A stretch of 64,000 nucleotides of DNA from an uncultured Eubacterium sp. (GCF_945980375.1 NZ_CAMFQO010000002.1:62001-126000), one strand, 5' to 3'. Numbered from the stretch's first letter, positions 38,401 through 45,144 are shown. Made by a program: numbers and translations. Notes: generated by a model not told the origin, from the letters alone.

Positions 38401-40445
38401 ATGTTTATGTTGAGGATACCCTTGATGTTGACAGACAGATGGATATTTATCCGGGTACCACAATCAAGATAGGCAAGAACTACAAGCTGTTCGGAAGAGT
38501 AAAGCTTGACCACGATACAAGGCTGTATTGCGGCGGCAAGATTGACTCAAAGAGATATATTGATGTCGGCCAGTACGCAGACCTCTTTGCAAAGGGAGGC
38601 CTTAGCGCTTGGAACTATGTTGTAATACGCGAGCATGCTATGCTTTACAGCGGCGGCGATGTTAAGTGCGGTACCACCTACGAGGGCAAGACTGCATCGA
38701 CAACATACACAGAGGGCTCGCTTAAAGCAACTCTTTCAAACATTAAGATTCGCGACGAGTCAACTGCATTTGTCAGCGGTAATATGAGCGCATTCAGCTA
38801 TATCGAGCTTGGCAAGAAGGATGAATCCTACAAAGACAACCTTCGTAAGCCGGAGGATCCTTCAACGGGCAATGTATGTACCTGCTCAAGCAGATGTACC
38901 GGCTCGGGCGATGAACAGCACGACGGCGACTGCCCTGTATGTAAAGGTGATTACAGCAGGTGTACCGCTCCGCTTGAATGTATTTGCGAAAGCGAATGTA
39001 CATCCGAAAGCTACAATGCAGACTGTCCGGTATGTAATGCAAATATTGCAGAATGTAAGCATGTTAACCCTGAAAATCAAGAGGGTGTACAGTGTACCTG
39101 TAAAGATACAAGATGTACAGCCGCAAATCCGGATTGTCCGGTATGTAGCACGGATTACAGCAAGTGCGAGGTTGCATCTGAAGAAACTGTGCTTGAAAAC
39201 GACATTACAAGGGATTTGACCGACAAGGCTGACGGTGGTAACTTCTACATAGGCAAGGCGCTTGTGTCCTACACAAGCTACATCAGGCAGTACGGCTTCT
39301 CAAGTACGTTGGTCGGAAAATATGTATTTGCCAACAGGTATTTGACTCTTCGAAGCAATTCGGATATGTGGGTGCTTCCTGAGGCATTTAACAACGATAC
39401 GTATAAGCATGTTGACAAAACATTTGAAAGTGACGGAACTATCCTCGGTGATATTATAAAGTTCATCAAGGAAACTGCGTTTAAGGTGCAGGATAAGCTG
39501 TCGCTTAAGAACGGCTCAATATATACAATGGGCGATTTGTCGCTGAACAAGAATGCGTCAATAATGGGTACGCACGATTGTTACGTATTCGGCCAGGCAA
39601 CATTGCTTCACGATTCGTTGATGTACTTTGGCCATGATGTTAAGTTCTACGGTCCAAGCTTTGATTTGAGCGGTATCTTTACCGGCAACTTTACGGGCTT
39701 TACCGCAGCCGGTGATGTTTACACCACTATGAAGTGTAACAACAAGGCAAAGCATCCGTCCGGCTACACAATTTACACAAAGAATTACGACCCATCAAAG
39801 TCGTATGTTTGTGACAAGTGCGGTGCGGCATTGAGCAAGAAAACAGTTAGGGAAGCGGTAACATGTCCTGTTACTGTCTATGCAAACAACGATATTGTAA
39901 TGGCAACCTCTGTTAATATGAGCCTTTGCTATGCAGTTGCCTGCAACGGTGATGTTACAATATCCGACCCGTATTCAAGCAATACCTATGACGACAGAAA
40001 CCTGTATCAGCTTCCAAACGCTATTGCTTCGTACAACGGTAACATTACCTATGCAACAATGTACGGCAAGATTGCGGCATTGTTCTACGCACCGTCCGGA
40101 AATTCAACTCCAGAAAAGACGGTTGGTAATGTTAAGCTTGACGGCTTCTATCAAGAGGTATGGGGCTCAATTATCGGTGATACCGTAACGGTTGATACCT
40201 TCTACATCAACCTCCACAGGTTCAATAACTGGAGAACTATGGACCTTCAAATTGCCGAATCAGGTAATGTATACTTGATTTCAAAGGAAGAATATGACAA
40301 GTATGTCAATAATGTTGACGAGGCCTTTATGACCAGCGGCAACACAGAGGACGAAACAAAGGGCGGTGCATCGCTGTTCTTTGACAAGGATATTCTTAAC
40401 AAGGGCGAGGTTTCCGGCGGAGGACTGGAGCAAACTACTAATTAA
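29439..40445 (+). CDS. Giant membrane-anchored TadE/TadG-like protein with beta-solenoid-like body and cysteine modules
   Basis: 3,668 residues from a TTG at 29439, chosen because AAGGAGTG is 8-10 bases upstream and MKKLFKRKENGD matches the other tad pseudopilin start. Residues 12-50 have the TadE/TadG pattern: a hydrophobic helix (ALISIFASIVILTILALI), then QSARLQNAVDSATVAVAHNL. Residues about 100-1000 are Asn/Asp/Thr-rich. From about 1018 to 3600 short irregular repeats of the type N-x-G-x-I-x-V-x-G-x-I dominate (VYVAKDASLSCGGNLYNDS is one), a pattern of stacked beta strands like bactofilin or right-handed beta-helix proteins. Cysteine modules C-x-C-x3-4-C-xn-C-x2-C-x5-C occur at 283-308 and three times at 3147-3243; a zinc-ribbon-like C...C-x2-C lies at 3433-3461. 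There is no LPXTG motif and no von Willebrand domain, unlike TadG. It probably extends from the membrane through the wall as an adhesin or scaffold. Confidence 0.85.
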   Translation: MKKLFKRKENGDIALISIFASIVILTILALIIDFGLIYYQSARLQNAVDSATVAVAHNLMADDASVKNTVETYMKENGVDITEKGYGAITPGTLTTKITYGDEDAIVLIDKKGLLTEEAENADDGRYITAGYLKVTVAVKCKGYWSAFSGLTGKQIVKSGYAKCDMQYNDMPEALKYTIFGNSPNTTDDYRKMTVRIDGRTNNTQAVVNVFTDIINGINESFVQPIIGAFGGEPNYNTLLNASLSHAIINGDVHSNSDISIGVNTIQASRAKDGDFNGKAEECICSIKCKENSVNRYCTVCQNDYRKCDGDEQTNDDYNQVIFTAVNKIDFSAGKYANDSFIGSIIGSDNDFETRVYVRNFQYVEQTQVVLYVLNQIDFDTISSTETLRSVFTQTATEYFENSITLPESQKNAILAQANNLEYISKNKYQLNAQKSIVYAASNAMANDVMLAVQSGNTLVNMLQPVLDSGGIDPTATPETLLKYDGTNLDIENSVITFTKPDSDQTAELYIVDSENTNRSVIDMTKQSLVTDSATAGYRFAIAKTFHQFANHIDAPNMKPYFIRAINRSVKNATTTKDSDSTATEYEDAKSVKDAVKKSQTRLVNTINSKNTMATINNGDGTFSKGSADATTDPSAVADGRSDTYIDNTYRTSASVTRQETSPLFRYRLNSTTNDKNKLVTNNDNGKSPYTLIKYGNNDAGHTTYNGVKVFNDEGNLSTAKEVVDDYAQKNNSKYGKNAVDKFEQTDVLVDADADDPSVHDYESHYGDDAVAKKKHYIENTLMLSEDSKFNDAAPKKDDVFLMSTGTKKSYLEKKITDIKNIAGAIGSTALAIPADLRVDPVASRYRTLIDATVADLGYTLQNSTGLSYTGEASISKKYITPNGTTVEEAYSYEALLPGRDNTVSKTVDAILTETRNDFKKVEPSLDASLNPVEMNQANLLTLVNNKYNEYHQIKSTSGWTSRGSAGKDPKDSDFPREGKQMILHDKSVYASIDSAWTTNWIGALSERLGVTIKSGRSVQINGQFKLDSDDSSTQVIIGDNSDISKPTYLYVKGNVIVSRCNVTIGDNTTVIVDGHFKVTNGYNLTIGNNSKLIVNYEMFIDGNVNVGENSIVVVNKTETGSNYSLKYGSLTTRSGSKMYIYKDVYKQNGGDNHLGGEFYTGGAMWREGAGGNTYFDSNSLTYLGRDLNTNGKGDLYLQENAIVVVNTPPEAGTNYETVKVTGGKTINMAAGSVLATLGSVYHRVDASIYNMEPGSLIVTDMVKCGNSSNTSWLSNVIAKKIDTNALVFKKGAHVFCSDEIYIANNKTIEINNSVKIVAGKNGDGESVSGNSAFTFSDNYNNATNKEFAIGCTGTIRNFGSGDFVLGANCFLSAQGLSIGNLTINEGGGFLIPHDSSTNTDITKLTVNDGDSTYIGNNLNVRDEITVNADLNLYKVASAKLIKVNSGNLVVDTDCTATNVTVNGEMNVANTFNCSGTIENQGKLLVGVAPNGSNSGNTGSFSGSSGTINNYGTVQIYGDASFGTVNNKYNTAKSKGSVFYSGVDIFNPATTSITTFNNEASCQLICPDMLQVQTVVNNGFVEAGTLSCTSSFTNYQYGQAKLRSATCSGGITNDGIIQCTGSFRVSGDVNNTKNIRLDSGCNITGKLTNSDSGNVQVTGNDANFKDVDNSGNISVYGQIISSGKFVNDGFTCTASQSKIYRLENSGTFSTTLLNRDGSTESNIVNTGTIELYSTSGGASSNVTSIDNSGDFVSNRSVYTGNLVNTGKLEVFESLDSSSDITNSAKLYVHKSIKATSTINNNSNGSTGEGNSTIYAGMGNGSDYAIYAATINNGANIVVGRDDIYVTGIFVVLESSIVCVIDGGIDTKDFELNNNCSLSYSNDLNIREKLINKGNVLLTEAKAKQIENYGNLYIESNGNFRLDYLYNRGTGSIAFDGGSLEINYQDKNASILNEGKLYVKGNVFCHGALHSKGGEAYIYGDLDAANTVALNNACVYLEKDAQLYVYGDVPTNDAGNGVYIMEKTDVNLPNAVYSVYGRGNTINSGTINSDQQSSKLYFGGDVKVTTTSNTQTMKGQSFFYGKYTTEATMNFNIENEGLVYIADNVDAQETSVYVRSSGLYCYGRSVKFKNIDGDAGRIYLINLPISQYTGVSGVINLKNASMIYMPKGVTLPAGKLVMTDDCLDLSDPSTIIPITNDNFAKANSGFVTSGKVKVMNTLTIPEGSTLCVGGNLYLLGINARIVVKGNLYVTGKIYYSDSITPTTFNSTEISELSNVKFDDLITMNGQNAEMFIGKTNSGTVNLKDQLNLYGNQKLYMENNLSTTGNLSNAGKSKGGISGGSLVPNRGESVIIEGNSKVCISGDFFTNGPNNNLGNAVYVAKDASLSCGGNLYNDSAIYNYGTLFVFGEMVNYKKADGTEANDARKYSSDNSDSKKNYLGISLLNGNDGVRTARFFVGGHLKDGTVSQKTIIFEGYAQNWGQININQPIYIKGHRMNGYLYMRAIGENTKAEFYTRGNSSPEGIRPNSPMSSIVAEQGSRANFGNNVAMLGGYITFNRDSTGNKDAMPVFSAEGDATFGQCILNGGIFYAKGAVGYTGEVGHTADVNRLGEKDQYRNYYIRHLDILWGESEGRKGSYSIVNGYTLYDRSQSGGDCPQNKKALFYSGSGIKVGKNENSTGNDIGGSVQNWGDMYIDGSLIVYSNGDAAVNKIAVAAEPDSRTIIAGDCWSSGGTVTMRNTIFMCDGDFMAKRCARIGVSEFVKSEDDINSSSYTYVGGNMVTSTEGTSGKGDLGNGVDPKISTWNYLDIFSNANIYVGGSFFTNSIFHPFQNVTIVVDGKNKGKVNTSTNFITWLQTIANGVSLSISGYNMDDFKFIVNDRFDVQKTMSEGRTTSMLDRYYIHGSVYLNGRAKIADMTKFYVYGNFVNRTGLIAKLSSFEVGRALDVKNDGDTWASKGTFVDSNDKPRTIRDSNGNYILNPDYDYNYANATYVYVEDTLDVDRQMDIYPGTTIKIGKNYKLFGRVKLDHDTRLYCGGKIDSKRYIDVGQYADLFAKGGLSAWNYVVIREHAMLYSGGDVKCGTTYEGKTASTTYTEGSLKATLSNIKIRDESTAFVSGNMSAFSYIELGKKDESYKDNLRKPEDPSTGNVCTCSSRCTGSGDEQHDGDCPVCKGDYSRCTAPLECICESECTSESYNADCPVCNANIAECKHVNPENQEGVQCTCKDTRCTAANPDCPVCSTDYSKCEVASEETVLENDITRDLTDKADGGNFYIGKALVSYTSYIRQYGFSSTLVGKYVFANRYLTLRSNSDMWVLPEAFNNDTYKHVDKTFESDGTILGDIIKFIKETAFKVQDKLSLKNGSIYTMGDLSLNKNASIMGTHDCYVFGQATLLHDSLMYFGHDVKFYGPSFDLSGIFTGNFTGFTAAGDVYTTMKCNNKAKHPSGYTIYTKNYDPSKSYVCDKCGAALSKKTVREAVTCPVTVYANNDIVMATSVNMSLCYAVACNGDVTISDPYSSNTYDDRNLYQLPNAIASYNGNITYATMYGKIAALFYAPSGNSTPEKTVGNVKLDGFYQEVWGSIIGDTVTVDTFYINLHRFNNWRTMDLQIAESGNVYLISKEEYDKYVNNVDEAFMTSGNTEDETKGGASLFFDKDILNKGEVSGGGLEQTTN

Positions 40446-40519
40446 TTTACAGGCAAAAACGATGATGCTATATTGTCGTTTTTGCCTTGTTTTAACAAAG
40501 ATTGGATAGGGTAAATTTA

Positions 40520-41302
40520 ATGGCAAAGGGAATTTTACGCTCAAGGGCGGCAAAAATTATTATATCGGTTTTGGTTGTTGTTGCTTTGGCGGCGACGGTA
40601 TTTTTGAGCGTTGGCTCAAGCAACGGTACTATCAGTAAGGGCAACTCAAAGCAGTACGACGCGTCCGAATTGATAAAGAATGAGGACTCGCTTATGCAGG
40701 ACGACCTCATAGCTTTTTTGGGCTCCGATTTTGTGTACGGCGCAAAATCAGACGGTCAATCATTTGTGGATTACTTGGTTAAGGTTGACGGCATAAAGGC
40801 AAAAAAATACGGCGGCGAGGGCTACACCCTTAACGGCAAGGGTGAAGGCTCGCTTGTTGACAGCCTAAATTCCGTTATCAAAAACGGGCTCAACCCAATG
40901 GTGCTGTTTTGCGAGGTGCCTGTCTGCAACGAAAAAGGCAGGCTCAAGCTCGGCGAGCTGACGAATAATTACTTTATCGGTGATTATGACACCTCAACGG
41001 TTATCGGTGCAATGGAATATATCTGTGCCAGCGCCGATATGAATTGGGGCTGCAAGGTGGTGTTCATCACCTGCCCAAACGACGATAACAAAAAGTATGC
41101 CCAAATTGTTGAGGCAACAAATCAGGTGGCTCAAAAGTGGAATTCCGGTATCCTCAATTTTTACAATAACGAAGAAAACATCCTTGACAAAAAGCAAAGG
41201 AGATTGTACTTTGTCGATTCCTCATCACCCACAAAGGCGGGATATAATGCGGTTTTCGGCCCTATGGCAGAGGAATATATAAACGACAAATTTCATATGT
41301 AA
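40520..41302 (+). CDS. Membrane-anchored SGNH-hydrolase-like protein lacking catalytic Ser and His
   Basis: 260 residues from ATG 40520. One N-terminal membrane helix (about 11-32) is followed by an SGNH/GDSL-like domain. AFLGSDFVYGAKSDGQSFVD aligns with the block I pattern FLGSSVTYG...G.SFVDYL of clostridial SGNH hydrolases, but the nucleophile Ser is Asp (D70). The block V pattern DxxHPTKAGY is DSSSPTKAGY, with Ser236 in place of His. The fold is thus probably kept without hydrolase activity. Located 74 bases after the giant gene and overlapping the PPTase gene by 1 base. A binding or scaffolding role is inference. Confidence 0.65.
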   Translation: MAKGILRSRAAKIIISVLVVVALAATVFLSVGSSNGTISKGNSKQYDASELIKNEDSLMQDDLIAFLGSDFVYGAKSDGQSFVDYLVKVDGIKAKKYGGEGYTLNGKGEGSLVDSLNSVIKNGLNPMVLFCEVPVCNEKGRLKLGELTNNYFIGDYDTSTVIGAMEYICASADMNWGCKVVFITCPNDDNKKYAQIVEATNQVAQKWNSGILNFYNNEENILDKKQRRLYFVDSSSPTKAGYNAVFGPMAEEYINDKFHM

Positions 41303-41868
41303 TGGTAAAAACTTTTATGATTTCCGCCTCACAGGCGAGGGAGGCAGATGAGGATTTTTTTATTGCCAACTACCCTTTGAGGTACAGGCAGTCGCTTCAA
41401 TACAGCGATAGTAATGACGCCCTGCGTTGCCTCGCGGTTGCCCTTTTGCTTGACAAAGCGGGTATAAAGGAAAATGAGGTGGCGGTTGACGAAAACGGCA
41501 AGCCCTCCCTTAAAAACGGTGGATATATCAGCATTTCTCACAGCGGGGAACACTGTGCCTTGGCTGTTGCAGATGCCCCTGTCGGCATAGATATTGAGCA
41601 AATCGGTAGGGTGGATGACAGAATTGCAAGCCGATTCTTTACCGAAACCGAAAGGCAGTGGGCACACGGTGACGCCGTACGACTTACTGCTATTTGGACT
41701 GTTAAGGAGGCTCTCGCAAAGCTTGACGGCACGGGTATAAAAATGCTTTGGAACAGCGTTGATGTTACACCGCTTGTTAACGGAAATGAGCTTGATTTTA
41801 ACGGCAAAAAAATAAAAGCCGAGATAGAAAATCTCGACAATAATTATATAATATCTACAGTTATGTAA
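41302..41868 (+). CDS. 4'-phosphopantetheinyl transferase, Sfp type
   Basis: 188 residues. The Mg-binding and catalytic segments are present: VGIDIEQIGRVDDRI and WTVKEALAKLDGTGI, plus KPSLKNGGYISISHSGEHCALA. It transfers phosphopantetheine from CoA to carrier proteins. No carrier protein or synthase gene is in the window, so its target is unknown. The ATG overlaps the upstream stop codon, which places it at the end of the tad operon. Preceding genes supply translational coupling rather than a strong ribosome site. Confidence 0.9.
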   Translation: MVKTFMISASQAREADEDFFIANYPLRYRQSLQYSDSNDALRCLAVALLLDKAGIKENEVAVDENGKPSLKNGGYISISHSGEHCALAVADAPVGIDIEQIGRVDDRIASRFFTETERQWAHGDAVRLTAIWTVKEALAKLDGTGIKMLWNSVDVTPLVNGNELDFNGKKIKAEIENLDNNYIISTVM

Positions 41869-41869
41869 T

Positions 41870-42195
41870 AAGGCTCCCCTTGTTGCAAGGGGAGCTTAGA
41901 CTGTCGATAAAGTGGGCTGAAACACGCCAAAAGAGGATATAAATGGCTCCCCTTATTGTAAGGGGAGCTGTCGCATTTTATATGCGACTGAGGGGATAAA
42001 AAACAGATTGAACATCGAGTTCAATCTGTTTTTGGCGTTTTTCGCCTTTTGCTCGGGGGCAGTACCATCGTACAGCTCCCACTCGCAAGAATGCGAAATT
42101 CAGCTCCATTTCTCAACAGTCTACCAGCGTGTCGCATTTTATATGCGACTGAGGGGATAAATTTGGTGCGAAAACGAATATGCTCGTTTTTCGCT
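41870..42195. repeat. Repeat-rich intergenic region with three hairpins
   Basis: No gene. Hairpins: GCTCCCCTT/AAGGGGAGC at 41873-41895 and again at 41946-41968, and a strong terminator AAAACAGATTGAAC/GTTCAATCTGTTTT at 41998-42033. A 31-base direct repeat, from GTCGCATTTTATATGCGAC to GGGGATAAA, occurs exactly at 41970-42000 and 42131-42161. The block separates the tad operon from convergent tex. Confidence 0.8.
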
Positions 42196-44343
42196 TTATT
42201 TATTTGGGTTTTTCATTGTCAGCGAAATTCGCTTTTTGTCAACATCAACATTCAATACCCAAACAGTCACTATGTCGCCTACCTTCAGCACATCCGACGG
42301 ATGCTTGATGTACCTGTTTGTGATTTGGCTAATGTGCACAAGTCCGTCCTGATGAACACCGATGTCAACAAACGCACCGAAATCAATTACATTTCGTACG
42401 GTACCCTTTAGCTCCATACCTGCCTTAAGGTCCTCCATACCCATAACGTCGGTACGCAAAAGAGGCTTAGGCAGCTCGTCTCTTGGGTCTCTGCCCGGCT
42501 TTGAAAGCTCCGATACAATGTCAATGAGTGTTGGCTCTCCTATATCGAGCCTTTGTGCAAGTGCCGATGTTCCTATGCTTTGTACCTGAGCCTGAAGCTT
42601 TGTGATGTTTCCGCTTCTGATGTCCGCCTCGGTTACGGAGCAAACCTTTAACAGCTCCCTTGCGGCATCGTAGCTTTCCGGGTGAACGGCTGTGTTGTCA
42701 AGTACGTTCTTGCTTTCTGCAACTCGCAGGAAGCCTGCACACTGCTCAAATGCCTTTGGACCGAGCTTTGCAACCTTTTTTAGCTGACTGCGCGAGGTGA
42801 ACGAGCCGTTTTCTTCTCTAAATACAACAATATTTTTTGCTATGGCACTTGTTACTCCTGCAACTCTGCCAAGGAGCTGTGGGGAGGCTGTGTTAAGGTC
42901 AACACCAACACTGTTAACGCAGGCTTCAACAACACCGTCGAGCGCGGCAGACAATTCCTTTTGAGGCATATCGTGCTGATATTGACCGACACCGATAGCC
43001 TTTGGGTCAATCTTTACAAGCTCTGCAAGAGGATCCTGCAAACGCCTTGCAATGCTGACAGCACTGCGCAGGCTGACATCAAATTGCGGAAATTCCTCTG
43101 CCGCAAGCTTTGATGCAGAGTAAACGGATGCACCTGCCTCGCTGACAACCATATAGCTTATGCCGCAGTCGAGCTCCTTGATAAGCTCGGATGCAAACAC
43201 CTCGGTTTCGTGTGTTGCTGTGCCGTTGCCTATTGCAAACATTTTTACATTGTGTTTTTTAACAAGGCCTGTGATTATTTTCTTTGCCTCGTCAATTTTA
43301 TTGTGGGGAGGTGCAGGGTAAATAACTCCCGTATCAAGCACCTTGCCGGTTTCGCTTATTACTGCAACCTTACAGCCTGTGCGGTATCCGGGGTCAAGAC
43401 CAATGGTTACGTTGCCCTTAACGGGCGGTTGCATAAGCAGCTGCTTTGTGTTTTCGCCAAACACCTTTATTGATGCCTCACACGCCTTGTCTGTCAGCTC
43501 GTTTCGTATTTCCCTTTCTATCGAAGGAAATATCAAACGGGTGTATGAATCCTCAATGGCTTCAATAACAAGGTCGGTAGCCTTGGTGTTGTTTTTGCAA
43601 TGCAGGTTGAATAATAGGTCGGTTGCGATGGTTTTGTCAAAGTCAATGCCAACCTTTAGCTTGCCCTCCTTTTCACCGCGGTTAACAGCCAAAATTCTGT
43701 GTCCTGCGATGGATTTTACAGGCTCGCTGTATTCCCTGTACATTTCGTAAACTCCAAGGTCATCATCGGTGCCCTTGCTTGTGATAACACCGTTGCTTTT
43801 TACCGCGTAGCGAATGAGCTTTCTGCCGTTTGCGTCATCGGATACAAGCTCGGCAATGATGTCCTTTGCTCCCTGCAGGGCAGAGTCAACATCCGGCACC
43901 TCGTCTGTAATGTATTCCTGTGCCAAAAGCTCCGGTGCAGGCGTACCCTTTTCCTGTGCGTAAATTGCGTCTGCAAGCGGTTGCAGGCCGAGTGCCTTTG
44001 CAACAGATGCCCTTGTTTTACGCTTTGGACGAAACGGACGGTAAATATCCTCAAGCTCTGTCATTGTTTTTGCGTTTTGGATAGATTGTGCAATCTCGTC
44101 CGTCATATTTTCCTGCTCGGTGATTGCGGCAATAATTTTTTCCTTTTGCTCCTCAAGATTGCGAAGATACGCAAGCCTGTCGCTCAATTCCCTTAACAGC
44201 TGGTCGTCAAGCGAGCCTGTTGCTTCTTTTCTGTATCGGGCAATAAACGGAATTGTGTTGCCGTCGTCAATAAGCTTTAGGGTGTTTTCCACCTGCCATG
44301 GCTTGAGCGAAAACTCAAGCTGTAATTGCTTTGAAATGTCCAT
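42196..44343 (-). CDS. tex: Tex-family RNA-binding transcription accessory protein
   Basis: 715 residues, normal for Tex. In order: N-terminal helical domain; YqgF-like RNase H fold with GLDPGYRTGCKVAVI at about 317; helix-hairpin-helix region with NTASPQLLGRVAGVTSAIAK; and a C-terminal S1 domain with GTVRNVIDFGAFVDIGVHQ. Tex binds nucleic acid and affects transcription; it is widespread and conserved. Stands alone between the repeat block and the glycan locus. Confidence 0.96.
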   Translation of the reverse strand: MDISKQLQLEFSLKPWQVENTLKLIDDGNTIPFIARYRKEATGSLDDQLLRELSDRLAYLRNLEEQKEKIIAAITEQENMTDEIAQSIQNAKTMTELEDIYRPFRPKRKTRASVAKALGLQPLADAIYAQEKGTPAPELLAQEYITDEVPDVDSALQGAKDIIAELVSDDANGRKLIRYAVKSNGVITSKGTDDDLGVYEMYREYSEPVKSIAGHRILAVNRGEKEGKLKVGIDFDKTIATDLLFNLHCKNNTKATDLVIEAIEDSYTRLIFPSIEREIRNELTDKACEASIKVFGENTKQLLMQPPVKGNVTIGLDPGYRTGCKVAVISETGKVLDTGVIYPAPPHNKIDEAKKIITGLVKKHNVKMFAIGNGTATHETEVFASELIKELDCGISYMVVSEAGASVYSASKLAAEEFPQFDVSLRSAVSIARRLQDPLAELVKIDPKAIGVGQYQHDMPQKELSAALDGVVEACVNSVGVDLNTASPQLLGRVAGVTSAIAKNIVVFREENGSFTSRSQLKKVAKLGPKAFEQCAGFLRVAESKNVLDNTAVHPESYDAARELLKVCSVTEADIRSGNITKLQAQVQSIGTSALAQRLDIGEPTLIDIVSELSKPGRDPRDELPKPLLRTDVMGMEDLKAGMELKGTVRNVIDFGAFVDIGVHQDGLVHISQITNRYIKHPSDVLKVGDIVTVWVLNVDVDKKRISLTMKNPNK

Positions 44344-44490
44344 AAATGCTTCCTTTAGCTTTCTTGATTTTATAACATATTCAGTTTATCAAAAATCAAT
44401 GTGCGTTTCAAGAAATATTTGCTTGCTGTCTTTCGTTAATTTACATAAAAATAACAGGATATTTTCGCCGTTAAAAATAGTAAATAGTTC

Positions 44491-44520
44491 TTGAATATTG
44501 CCTTTATTATATATTATAAT
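44491..44520 (+). promoter_or_regulatory. Predicted promoter of the lacto-N-biose locus, within the 44344-44679 gap
   Basis: TTGAAT (44491-44496), 18-base spacer, TATAAT (44515-44520). A second candidate, TTGCCG-16-TATAAT, lies at 44560-44587. Downstream, AACGCC/GGCGTT (44612-44641) followed by a T-rich stretch could be an attenuator. Nothing else is seen in this 336-base gap apart from the tex 5' region. Confidence 0.45.
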
Positions 44521-44679
44521 TGATATGTGTGAACATTTTAACAAAAAAGGTTAAAAGCATTGCCGTCAAAATTTGCTTTCGTATAATTTTGATATGGCTA
44601 AATTCCCGTTAAACGCCTTATTAGGCTACAATAACGGCGTTAGGGATTTTTATTTTTACTATTTGCAGCAGGAAAGGCT

Positions 44680-45144
44680 ATGAGAATTATTATGAATACA
44701 TTTTGTTTCACATCAAAGGATGAAGAAAGGTATGCAAGGGCGAGCTTAATTTTTGCCCAAAGGCTCGGACTGATTGACGACAGCAGTCTTGATGCAGTTA
44801 AGGTCAGATGTAATGCAGAAAACGAAAAACGCCAAAGGGCACTCGATGCCGGCGAGGTTGTTTACGGCTTAAAGCAATTTACCGTGCCTGTGTATCTTGA
44901 TTATGAGCTTACTCGCTTTAGGCTTGATTTTGCAGCCGAGGTTGAAGCCTGCAAAAAGGTATTTAATTATCAGCCTATTGACAAAAAGCAGCTTAAGGAA
45001 TACTACAAGGCAAACCGTGATTTGTTCACTCGCTACAACGGTGACAAGTTCAGGTTTAAGGAATCAAGCATGGTGATTTACAAAAAGATAAGGGAGGAGC
45101 AATACGATGCAGAAATCAACGCAATATTATGTCAGCTCGATTAA
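44680..45144 (+). CDS. Probable helical (chaperone-like) subunit of a two-gene GH136 lacto-N-biosidase
   Basis: 154 residues, predicted mostly helical, without signal peptide. The C-terminal part (LKEYYKANRDLFTRY, then KIREEQYDAEINAI) resembles the N-terminal region of SurA/parvulin proteins. In Eubacterium and Roseburia, GH136 lacto-N-biosidases consist of such a small helical partner (subunit I) encoded just before the beta-helix catalytic subunit. Here it overlaps the beta-helix gene by 38 bases and a GH112 phosphorylase follows. Assignment rests on context and general sequence character. Confidence 0.6.
   Translation: MRIIMNTFCFTSKDEERYARASLIFAQRLGLIDDSSLDAVKVRCNAENEKRQRALDAGEVVYGLKQFTVPVYLDYELTRFRLDFAAEVEACKKVFNYQPIDKKQLKEYYKANRDLFTRYNGDKFRFKESSMVIYKKIREEQYDAEINAILCQLD

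Noticed and set aside
29985-40188. Many opposite-strand and alternative-frame open frames within the giant gene
   Set aside because: They are shadows caused by the long biased reading frame and have no ribosome sites or recognisable products.
41870-42195. CRISPR array
   Set aside because: Only two copies of the 31-base repeat, widely spaced, with hairpins typical of terminators and no cas genes.
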